This document shows, piece by piece, positions 23,530-33,580 of a DNA stretch of 64,000 nt. The position numbers were made by a program, and so were the translations under genes. The DNA is from Zhengitettix transpicula. Its lineage: Eukaryota; Arthropoda; Insecta; Orthoptera; Tetrigidae. The DNA is taken from NCBI GenBank assembly GCA_037074705.1, contig CM073592.1, forward strand, positions 51,506,129-51,570,128. The letters are read 5' to 3'. Positions within the stretch are counted from its first letter, which is position 1. Each line of letters opens with the position of its first letter. The notes under the pieces were generated by a model. The model was given only the letters and a program-made list of their open reading frames with translations, had not been told where the DNA came from and did not search any database.

Positions 23530-25859
23530 AAAATATTTTTATTTATCTCGCCAATCACCTTATTGCAGGGTTTGCTCTATATGTGGGAAATGATTATCAC
23601 TAGAACATAGATAAAAGTTGTTTTTTTAAATAGGTACATAAAATACCAATTACAAAAGGACATAACTGTATTTTATTAACAAAATCTACTCCCCACGAGC
23701 AGAGTCGTGTAGATGTCGGCTTAAAAAAGTCTTCGTTTTCGTTACAAGCAATTCTGAATCAGATTCACATCGTATATGCAGTGTGAAACGGAAAATAAAA
23801 CTTTTGATTTATATACTACAACACTAAATTGGAGTAAAGTGTCGGTCCGTTAAAAATATGTTTTTAACCATGCTCTTTTGACGAATGAAGTTTTCCGCAA
23901 TGTAATTATTTTTTTTAAAAAAAAAAACTTTACGCACAAATTCTATTGATTCGAATATTTTGCATTCTTTGAGAGCTTTTTGGGTAGATTATTATAAACA
24001 GCTTTCCGATGACAATACTTCCTTCACCAAAAGGGCCGTGACAAGCAATACACAAAGATGTTATTGATAGGGAGTGATACGTCACTAGAAAAGGTGGTGA
24101 CAGGCTAAAACCACATTGAGAAATTAGTCTCGCGAAGTTCATAAATCCTCATTTTCAAGCAAGCCACGAAGAAGCGACTTGGAAAACTTTCAATTCCTGT
24201 AAGCACCCACGCAGTTAAGGGACTATAGTCGACACTGTAATTTCTCTAATAAATAAAACTTAAACAGTAGGATGATAGACTATGAAGGGGCTTCATAAAT
24301 GGAGAACGTGTTCTTAAATAAAACGTTTATTTACGATGCAAATTCTGTCGGTCGGTAATATGAAAATAATTCCCATTTATATCTTGTAGAGACAAATTAA
24401 ATATTTTTATACCATTGGTTTACTGCTTTGCATAACTCACATTTAATTCCTCAATAAAAACAAAATGCTGAGAAGAGAATTGGTTAGAAATAAATTGATT
24501 CATTTAAAATATATATCATGTACGGCAAGGTAATTACAGGTCTAGTTCTTTTTTAGGTTACTATAAAAGGCTATTATTTATAATTATTATAAGAAATTAA
24601 TAAACCAGTCAGCTTGGCAGGAACATTTTAATTATATAAAAATTCGTAACGTTCTTTTGTTTGGGAAAATATTAAAAATTTAGAAAGTTGATTTTTACAT
24701 GTCTGAATATATTTTATTTCTTTAATTATAATAAATTATTAAAATCTTATAGTGATATTTATCTCTGTTTCTGTTTATTCATATTATTTTTGGTCTGTAT
24801 TTTGTGATTTTTTTTATTTAGATGATTGTCTGGGTTTTATTTATATTAGACCGTAGTGAATAATTGACTAATCTCTGTTCATGTCCAATATTTTATAATT
24901 ACTGAATTTTCAGCAGCGAAACACTGAGATTGATGACGCGACTAAACCGTCATTGGAAGTGTCACCATTATCTCAACGATACCGAAAAGTATGGATTCAT
25001 GCTGCCGCCTGTGTGATTTTTCCCTGATTCACGCAATTGAATAATGGCAGGAAAAATAGTCGTTCCAAATGTCGGTTTTGTCTTCCCACAGAATAAATGT
25101 TATGTGCTGTGAAGAGATGCTTATTGGTAAATTTATATAAAAAAATAAATTAACATTCGAATTCAAAGCGAAACATATTTAATTTGTGGTTTATTTCACA
25201 AGTATATGACAGACCATTTTATAATTTAATTGTATTCGTATGTTTTTGTACATTTGTATCGCGGTACACCACGTCACTTGTATTCAATGAAGTGGAAAGA
25301 ATATCAAATATCGCGACAATTAATTATATTTATGTATGAGTTTTAAACGGATGTTTCAGCGAGAAATATAGAGTTAGAACAGAGCTCTCTAATTCAGTAG
25401 AACATTATTTTTATGTGCGGTTAACACGAGAGGCTGTGACAAGCAGCAATCAAATCAGGACGTGACGCCCCTGATATTCCCTCTGGAACAAAGGGCCGTC
25501 CGGATTCATTTAGAGCTGCATATTCAACAGCTCGTCCACACTCCTAAATTCCCGCAAACGACACGCGTCTCACATGGTACGTCGTTCATTTCCACGCGCG
25601 CTCCCGAGTCTCGCACATAAAAGTATGCGAAATGTCGTTAGCACATCTCATCTGGAAGAGACGTCACAAGCGATACAGCAGTGGGCTATAATGTCATTTG
25701 TTTAGATCATTTTCGAACTTCAGTACCGGACGAGAATCAATGACTGTGAAGATTCTTCAAGAGTGTAAATATCAGCCTTGCGTCAAAAATAGGTTTATTT
25801 TTATTATTATTTGGTTTTTCTGGTCTCGGACACCTTGAATTTATTTGGTATTTACTAAT
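23530..25859. other. Unassigned AT-rich DNA
   Basis: No gene or transposon end recognised. 25430-25700 is less AT-rich, with no sustained frame. Confidence 0.45.
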
Positions 25860-26740
25860 TGGAATGATAATTGTTTGTTGGTGATTTTTTGGTGTATCCA
25901 TCAGATGAGGAGGCGCGGAACATTCCAGTTGTTTCGGCGAATTCTGAGAGTCATTTGATGCCTTCCAGGTTTGTGCAGAGATCCTGTTCTAGATGCACTG
26001 TCCAAAGGTAGTCCTTCTTGTGTGCGCTTATTTGGTGCATTAAACAAGTATGTCCATGATGTTCAGAATGACGCATGTCTCGCAGGTTGGGTTGTGGTTC
26101 CCAAGAAAAAAATATATATAATAATATATTGGAAGCGCACACATGCCGTGCATTACATTACAACCTTTCCTTGCTGTAAGCTACGATAGATTTTCATCTA
26201 TTCCTACATTTTACAATATGATATCTTTCACAAGCTTCTAAACACAATTCACACACACACTCGTCTTTTGGTTCATGAAATACTTTGTTTAAGCACACTT
26301 TATGGTGAAAGCCATGGATCGCCAGTCTCGTCTTCGTGTGGCGTAGTTCATGGTTGGCCTCCATCCATGTCCTGTCCTGCATAGCAGATGTTGCATAGAA
26401 GTCCTCCGGTATGTTCCGTTTCCTCTCATACAGATCCTGTAAAAGCTGTCTGAAGCTGGAACCAGCTGGTAGTATCAGATCATGCATTAAATTAGTGTGG
26501 AGGGTTCTCAACCGGGAAATGATGATTTGTTATCTTTTGGGAGAGATGTTTATATAGCGAAGGACTGCCCTATCTTGAAGTTCCTGGTGGATTGAACCGG
26601 TTATTGTCATCCTTCCTTGTTCGTTGCCAGGCTCTGTTAATTTCTTGTCTGGCTTCTTTGAAGATATCGTGTGCTGAGCCGACTGGTATTGACGTTGAGG
26701 GCTCAGATGAGTTCAGAAATCCATGACAGTTGGAGATTAT
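25860..26740 (-). pseudogene. Non-LTR retrotransposon 3' coding remnant
   Basis: Read on the minus strand, about 26720-26520 gives a broken frame. This is followed by a 105-codon open segment (26511-26194) ending in ELRHTKTRLAIHGF, then ECVCELCLEACERYHIVKC. A C..C....C...H...C cluster after an RxxxHGF-type motif is typical of the C-terminal end of RNase H-bearing or cysteine-tailed LINE polyproteins (I, Jockey and R1 groups). A further open segment at 26142-25951 contains LRDMRHSEHH and continues as SEFAETTGMFRASSSDGYTK before ending. Stops and indels interrupt it. Clade not assigned. Confidence 0.45.
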
Positions 26741-26964
26741 TTTTATGTTTTTTTTCTTCGTGGAATTTTTGTCTACTAAAATTAATTATTCTATTTGGGA
26801 AGTTAAAATTTCGTATCTGATTGATGGCTACCATTGAATCGGTTAGTATTAGAAAGTTTTTAAATTTGAATATATTGGCCTTTTGGATTGTTATTTAAAT
26901 AGCCAGGATTTATTTTCAAGTAGTTGAGGTGAGTCTATTTTTTGTAGATATTTGTGTTTCGTTA

Positions 26965-26968
<4 letters not shown>

Positions 26969-27010
<42 letters not shown>
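26969..27010. repeat. (TA)n microsatellite at 5' edge of L copy 4
   Basis: About 42 bp of AT dinucleotides ending exactly at the TGTAATG start of the LTR. Confidence 0.9.
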
Positions 27011-27013
<3 letters not shown>

Positions 27014-27433
27014 AATGCATTGTTTCGGATTAATGGTCTTGGCCGTCACAGGAAGTGGCAATGTGTACTTAGGATCAGTATGAAGGAGTCAGGGCAAGGC
27101 ACATGCGCGGGTGGCCTGTCGCAAGATAAATCTATTTAGGAAAGGCATTGTGTCTGATTATTGGGCTGGACCATCGGCGTGTTGACTTAGGATCAAGGGG
27201 CAGTTGGGCGGTCTGAAGAATTTTAGAACAGCACACGTGTGAATGCGGGGGGATGAGGATACAAGTGCAAAGTAATTGCGGGTCCTGTCTCGATGTGACA
27301 AGAGAGAGCGGCTAGATATTTTGCTAGCTAAGGAACAGCAGCTGCAGAATGTAAATCTCAGTAATGGAGAAACTGTCAACGAGCAGTTGCAACGTAGTTT
27401 TGGGGACAAAAGAAGAGAGAAGGGACGGTCATA

Positions 27434-27442
27434 TATATAAAG
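27434..27442 (+). promoter_or_regulatory. Candidate LTR TATA box (copy 4)
   Basis: TATATAAAG in the LTR. TATA-like motifs sit in related positions in copy 6 (CTATAAAT near 43820) and copy 7 (CATATAAAC near 61372 on the minus strand). This suggests a shared U3 promoter. Confidence 0.45.
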
Positions 27443-28147
27443 AGAAGATAAGATTTTGGAAGTTAGTTGAGTGTGGAGCTAGGAGGTGAAAAGTTGAGTC
27501 TTGGAGTTGAGTGTTGGTTGTGGAGGCGTACGGCGAGCACCGAGTATGGAGAGATTTTGCAGCCTGCGAGAGAAATAGCAAATTTATGTCAACGATAAAC
27601 ATTTTTGTATGCAGAAGTTCAATCTGTTGTAATATCAAAATTTGACCACTGTCTTCGATGGTAGGAGACCAGGACACAGCATCCAGCGTCGAGTCGAACC
27701 AATAATATGTGTTAGAGTCAGTGTGTAAAAGTCCAGTCTATAAAGTGTGTGTGTAATGAACGAGCCAAATGTTCCTGAGTAATCGTGAATTGAAATTTAT
27801 GGTATTAATATGTGTAAACGGAATTAAAAGATACAGTCAGATATCGTTCTCTTCTTTTTGCTAATAAAATAAACTCTTTTAAATTTAGAATCAATCTGGT
27901 AATTCTAAGTTCGTTAATAAGTTTCGTCGATGTCTAGACGATTAAATATTTCTGTTTAATTTAAAGATAAATGTTCGGTTCTTTGATTATTTAAGTGTTC
28001 TGTCCGTTATCAAACCCAGTAAAGACCCATGAGAGAAAGAGATGCTTTTTATAATATTAAATTGTATAATTGTAAATTCTGATGAATAAAATTTGTTCGT
28101 TAAAATATTAATTTTTTTATTTTGACGCGCGGTTGTTTATTACATTT

Positions 28148-28169
28148 TGGCACCACAACGTGGGGCGAA
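28148..28169 (+). promoter_or_regulatory. tRNA-Lys primer-binding site of L copy 4
   Basis: TGGCACCACAACGTGGGGCG, three bases after the LTR terminus. It is complementary to the 3' end plus CCA of tRNA-Lys(CUU), whose standard complement begins TGGCGCCCAACGTGGGGCTC, with one inserted or changed position. Confidence 0.75.
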
Positions 28170-28208
28170 TTAAAAGAGTAACCCGGTTGTTTATTACAAT
28201 ATATATAC

Positions 28209-29172
28209 TGTAGTATTTAACTATGAAAATACAATTAAATAATCAAAATTAAAATATGCCACACGTTGAGGACGCCGATTTTGTGGTATTTTACTAAATT
28301 AAACAGATTGATATAGGATTGGCCCCACGTTAATGCATCAACTTAACTACTTTAACTTTAAAAGAAAGGATGTTAATAAATAAAAACACATTAATTTATT
28401 AGATGCACAAAGATTTCAAGTCACAAAATTAGTTATTCATTGAATTTTTACAAAATTTACCACATACAATAAAAAAAACTCTCTCTGGGTCTTTAACTGG
28501 GCCTTTAAATAAAGAAAAGTTATTTATTAATTTTTTTAAATAATCAGATAACTGTGAAGCTATGCCAATACACAATATTTACAATATTCAAAAATCCTAA
28601 ATCTGGTGATTTTATCTTTAATTAAAGGATTACAATAATAATTGAATGAATTTATGAATTACAGTTTCTCTGGTACCAGGGCAATTTTAACTCTTTCAGC
28701 AACACTTACACACACACACTATTTTCTAAAAACAGGCCATTCGTTTCACTAACTCTACACTTCACAGTTGGATTAGCAAGTGTTGGCTATATCTCGAAGA
28801 CGACTTATTCCGCAATTATGCCAACTTGCGGTAATTCAAATAATTCCTTCACGGCGACTGTTCACAGTTATCTGGCATTAACTGGAACACTCCGAAATCT
28901 TTGCGAAGCAATATCTGGGTGAATGCTGCACTCTGTCTCTACTTAACAACTTTACTGTTCAATACATTGTTAACGTCTGGTTTCTTTCTATACCGACCGC
29001 TTTCTGCCGCCCTTCATCACCAACTGACTTACATGTTCCCTTAGCGCGCCTAACAGTCCTACAATGCTTTAGCCCCATTATTGTCCATTCTTCTGTGTAA
29101 TTTCTGTGTTTTTGCCGCTAACAATTCAAGTTCTCAATGTTTTTAATTATTAATTGCCTTTTAATTACCACA
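28209..29172 (-). mobile_element. Family L LTR element, copy 5 (TGTGGT subfamily)
   Basis: On the minus strand the LTR runs 29172 to 28282, TGTGGTAATTAA to AAATACCACA, giving perfect 7-bp terminal inverted repeats TGTGGTA/TACCACA (891 bp). A tRNA-Lys-like site follows (plus-strand GCCACACGTTGAGGACGCCG at 28258-28277). After about 73 bp a second terminus TACTACA ends at 28209, followed by GTATATAT. An extra primer-like module (plus-strand GCCCCACGTTAATGCATC, 28322) lies inside the LTR end. It aligns throughout with copy 2. It is flanked by (TA)n on one side and by the short ATATATAC spacer shared with copy 4 on the other. Confidence 0.75.

Positions 29173-29176
<4 letters not shown>

Positions 29177-29216
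<40 letters not shown>
29177..29216. repeat. (TA)n microsatellite between L copy 5 and fragment 8
   Basis: About 40 bp of TA dinucleotides beginning just outside the TGTGGT terminus of copy 5. Confidence 0.9.
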
Positions 29217-29220
<4 letters not shown>

Positions 29221-29770
29221 GATCACTTATGTGCTATGAAAGTTTTTTTAATAATATTTGAAATGTCGGCGTAATATTGAGGTCATATCATTGTATGTAA
29301 CATTCAGTGTGGCGCAAGGATGCGGAGATCGGAATATTTCCAGTCTCCATTGTTGTCAGCAGCTTGTGTAATACGCAGAGATTTGGCGAAACAGCAGTCT
29401 GATTTGGGAGGTCTACCGATGGTGGTCATACAAAGTATGGTTATGATATAGACCGATGATATGCATAGTGAAGTCGACGCCGGGGAGTGACTCGATGATG
29501 GTCATGGCGAGTCTGGTTTTGGAGCCCGGCCGACGAAAATCATAGAAAAATCTGTTCTCGCGAATAACCAGGTAGCGGTCGAGCAAAGTTGATGCTGGAT
29601 AACGTCTGATAATATCGTATTCAGGCTACGGTATTAAATAACTTTTAAATAAAGTCGGCAGATATAAGTAGAAAGAACGTTTTGAACAATTGTTGGAGAA
29701 GTGTCCGGTTGGCAGTGGGCCGGAATTTAGCAAAGTAAACCAAAGGGTGAACAGTGTATGGTTTGTTTAA
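29217..29770 (+). mobile_element. Family L-related fragment 8, bounded by (TA)n
   Basis: The first 110 bp align with the 5' end of L copy 3. Shared text includes GCTATGAAAG/TAATGAAAG, ATATTTGAAATGTCGG against ATTTAATATGTCAATTG, TGTAACATTCAG against GGCAACATTCAG, and AAGGATGCGGA against AAGAATGTGGA. The rest to about 29770 is less AT-rich and has no match in the window. (TA)n lies on both sides. It lacks the 3' landmarks and primer site. Confidence 0.5.
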
Positions 29771-29771
29771 A

Positions 29772-29819
29772 TATGTATATATATATATATAAGGATATAT
29801 ATATATATATATATATATA
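29772..29819. repeat. (TA)n microsatellite with AAGG interruption
   Basis: Two TA tracts separated by AAGG, and AAGGA repeats immediately after the second tract. Confidence 0.85.
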
Positions 29820-32800
29820 AGGACAGGTCTCGATAATTAGTGTTAAATCGGATAACAAAACTAAATGGGCCTATTCAAATAAAAAGTATCGCTGTATTAG
29901 AGACTCTTTCGAAGAACCAACGAGTAATTATCTGGACGAATCTATTTAAGGAACTGAAATTTGAATTAGTCGTGACTTCTTTTGTATCGGTGAGGTATAT
30001 CACTTGCAGTCATAAATATTCAAATCCAAAATATTCAAAAATTTAATTTTTTTCGTCCTGTTTCTGGTGATTATAAAGCATCCGAAGCATTTGATATTTC
30101 ATAGTTTGACTGAGGCAAGCGTTATCAACATGAGAGAGGAGGCTGCTGAATAATTGTTATCTAGAAATTGAGAGAGTTGCTGCTTGTAATTTGATTGAAG
30201 CGACGATACTGGAAAATATAGCTGAGGGAGTCAATAGAGGAAATTGAATTTTTGAAACTCAATTAACGAAGTCAGACTTTTGTGTTTAATCAAGGAAATT
30301 AATTTTAAATATTTCAGTCTTTAAAACAGCTTCTATGAAATCATTATTATATAAAAATTCTAATAAATAACGTTAGGTAACTGTCATAAAATACTTAAGA
30401 GTGCAGTGTGTGACGTAATCATAATATTGTTTCAAAATAACATTGCAAACCAACATTAATATATTGTTTAGAAAAATGAGATGATGAATAATATTTCGGT
30501 AAAATTAGTGCATAGTAATTAGACTAAATTACTTAGGTTAATGTTAAACATAATTCGAGTTAGTCTTCAGAGTAACTGGTAGCAAACAATGTCAATCAAG
30601 TATATGACCAAAAGGTTAATGCGACGTTAAATTGGAATAAAAAAATAAAAATAAAAAAAGTATTGCTGTATTTTCTTGCAACATCAGTTCTTACTCATTT
30701 TTATTTTTAACATAATATATTTTTGACGTTTCCCAGAGCCGTTACAGTTACATAAGCTTTGTATATGAAATTCATTAGTGTTGAAAAAAGTAAACGCTGT
30801 ATCGAAATAACTGATCGCTGCAATTTCTCCAAATAAAAATTCTTATAAGAATCCAGCAGTCTTAGTCTATCTGTTCAAAGCCAACCAACTACGTGGTAAC
30901 AATTAGGGAAGCAAAACTCATTCGATAAATTTAATTCAGTAAGTGCGTGCGCTCGATACTGGGGATGCTTTGTACAGAGTGTGACGGGGACTGATGGTAC
31001 CCCAGCATCCACGAGCAGCCCATCAGAACACAGAATTGGAGGGAAACGAGGTTATTTGTCTGACGAATTCCTTTCTCAAGCATTTCACGTAAGTAATCAT
31101 GACTTACAAACGGGTAAAGTGTCAACAAAGATTTTAGTGTAATTTTACTTCCTAATAGGGACTTATTTAAATAAAAGGTTATATTAATAAACAAAACTAA
31201 CTTCCGACAATATTTGGATTCATAAGGAGGGGTCTGGACCAAACTTTTTTCTTTAAATCAATGAAAGAATTTATTTTAACTCCTATAGATGAATTTAATG
31301 AATAGTTGAATGGCTCTACAATACAAATAAATAATAGCTTCGTATTCATATTAAATTAATTTAATAATATAGATTTAATGAGGTGAAAAATAAAAGAGTC
31401 CACTAGCATGAAAAACAGATGTGTTTATTCACACTATTAATTGCAAAAAATGTATTTCTTTCTGATAAATATGAGTGAGGTCTCTGCTGCATGGCCCAAA
31501 ATCCCATGATTTTAAGAGAGAGTCATGTTTATTGCTTAATGCTGGTATATACACTTTCTTTCATTACACTTCGTTACAATTTAAATGTTTTAAATTTATT
31601 TCCTTATTCAACATAATCATTTAAATGCACTGTAGAACATATTTGTTCACTAGTTTCAATCAAATATAATTGTTTCTCATAGTCGTTCAGTCAATATTTT
31701 GTGACCGGTGTACAAACAGGGAAATATTCATTCCACCCCTACTATTATTATGCCATGATTCAAATATTACATAATCGTAAAGAGAGATTCATATCACTTT
31801 AAATTGCGCAGAATAGTTATCATACTGGATTAACAATAATTATTACTATCGATTGATTAATTAATGTGACACTGCGTGTGAAATGGGGAAGCCATTCACT
31901 AAAGTTTGGAAATCATAATGGAAACACACGGATATTACGCCCGGTGAAGTAAACGTCCCTGGAAATATTTCAATACAATGTGATATTTGGTTATTCACTA
32001 TTTTCAAAATAATTACCACTTACTTCTGTGCTTGAGTACTCGAATTTTGGAAGTTATATGTTAGAGGTATTTCTCTGAACTATATTAAAGCAGCATTACA
32101 GATTTCTTCTGGACACAGCCTGACTCCTAGTACTAACTATATATATTACATAAATTTCTCTGTTACAACCAGTAAGTAAGCAGTTATGTTATTGTTATAG
32201 TAAAGTTGGATGGTACAGTTTACTGCGTTCTCTGAGGAAGCTAGTTTTACGACAAAGGCGTGGTTTTACAGGTTTGCTCACTTCGGCGCTACCGGGGTTT
32301 TATTAAAATCCCGACCTGACAGTTTATTACGAAGCTTCATTACACTTCTGAATTTTATGGCGTAATACACCATCGATAAATGTTAATGTTCCTTCCTAAG
32401 CATTACTGTTGTAATTATAAGCAAATTTATCAACGTCTTAAAACTGTATTCTGAGTAATCACGCCTTTTTATGCCTTGTTTATTTAAAAATAAGTGGAAA
32501 TTCGATAATTACGTTATACCTGAAAACCATTACGTTTCCAGTGTTTTATATATGGAAATCATTGTTTATAAAAAGTTATAATATTATGTATTTAACGACC
32601 ACTAACAATCATTTTTGATAATTAAAAAAATTTATAAATATAAAATTTTAATTTAACAGCACAACAACGTTTCGGTACTCATTTTTGTGTGACTGAAATA
32701 TTTGTCTAGTTTTCTTAATATGGCTATGAATATTGTTAGATTTCTACGGTAACTGAACTCAATAGTATTGATATGTGTGCATTTACTTAATAAACTCAAT

Positions 32801-33475
32801 ACTAATTTATTTAATATTTGATAAAGAGTATCAGATAATGTAAAATGTAAAAATTTCAAGAGGTGAAAAAAAAATACAATTACAAATTTATATGAATAAA
32901 AGTAAAAATAAAATATAACTAAAAGAAGCATAACAAGTGACGTAAAGAACAAACAATATAATATTTCAAATTCATATAAATAACGTTTTCTTCTAAATAA
33001 ATTATTTATAATGATAACCAATATTATTTTCTGTCGCAATAAATAACAAAGACTTTATAAATAATACAATATTTAAAATCAAATCAAATTTTCAACATTA
33101 TTTCAATTTAAAAATAAAGCATTATGAAAAATTCCGAATCCCAAACTGATACAAACGTTTTTTTAAAATAAATTATATCTATAAAAAAATTTAGATGTAT
33201 TATTATTAAAAACACGTAAAAATAAAATAATATTTCAAGAGCTTAAGAAATTCTTTGAAACGAAGTTGAGTTATATAGTTATATATGCCATAAAACTGAA
33301 TTAAAAAATGAGAAAGGAAAACTCTGTACCTTTTTCTTCTCTTCTTGAACTAATTTATTGCACCCTTTGAACAATTTACACATAACATCCATTCTTCATT
33401 GAAGTCTTAAAATTAGGCCGTGGAGAATGTTATCTAGTAAATTGAAGGCGAACCAGTTATCATGCATATACAATG
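29820..33475. other. Unassigned AT-rich DNA
   Basis: No gene recognised. The 103-codon minus-strand frame at 30931-31242 and the 128-codon minus-strand frame at 32653-33039 have biased, low-complexity composition, and I see no domain in them. Confidence 0.45.
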
Positions 33476-33580
33476 GATGGAAAAGTCTCGTAGCGACGTG
33501 GATAGCTCAGATGGTAGAGCAGCCACGTACCGAGCTGAGCTCTCGGATTTTATTCCCGGCCCGGTCGAGACTTTTCCATC
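33476..33580 (+). mobile_element. tRNA-like sequence enclosed by a perfect 15-bp inverted repeat
   Basis: GATGGAAAAGTCTCG (33476-33490) is the exact reverse complement of CGAGACTTTTCCATC (33566-33580). The 75 bp between contain GTGGATAGCTCAGATGGTAG with AGC following, which matches the D arm and A box of a tRNA. A weak B-box-like GGATTTTATTCCCGG stands about 40 bp downstream. A small CCGAG...CTCGG hairpin lies where the anticodon arm would be. The centre is tRNA-sized but cannot fold into a normal cloverleaf. It could be a SINE head, a tRNA pseudogene in a palindrome, or a small foldback element. Confidence 0.6.

Larger units (their letters stand above)
27011..28198 (+). mobile_element. Family L LTR element, copy 4 (best-defined plus-strand copy)
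   Basis: The LTR runs 27011-28144, from TGTAATGCATTG to TTTATTACA (TG...CA, 1134 bp). A primer-binding site complementary to tRNA-Lys follows at 28148-28169 (TGGCACCACAACGTGGGGCG). After 54 bp the LTR terminus CGGTTGTTTATTACA, present at 28130-28144, recurs at 28184-28198, and ATATATATAC flanks it. Internal gag/pol is absent. The LTR carries a TATA box (TATATAAAG, 27434) and ATCAAACCCAGTAAAGACCC near 28009. An AATAAA polyadenylation signal lies at about 28085. Minus-strand frames crossing it are not genes. Confidence 0.8.

Noticed and set aside
27158..27677. Two minus-strand frames of 82-83 codons
   Set aside because: Both lie antisense inside the L copy 4 LTR and are not open in sister copies as far as I can read.
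32653..33039. 128-codon minus-strand frame
   Set aside because: Composition driven by T-rich DNA (Phe, Leu, Tyr, Ile runs). No domain, and the neighbouring DNA has the same bias.
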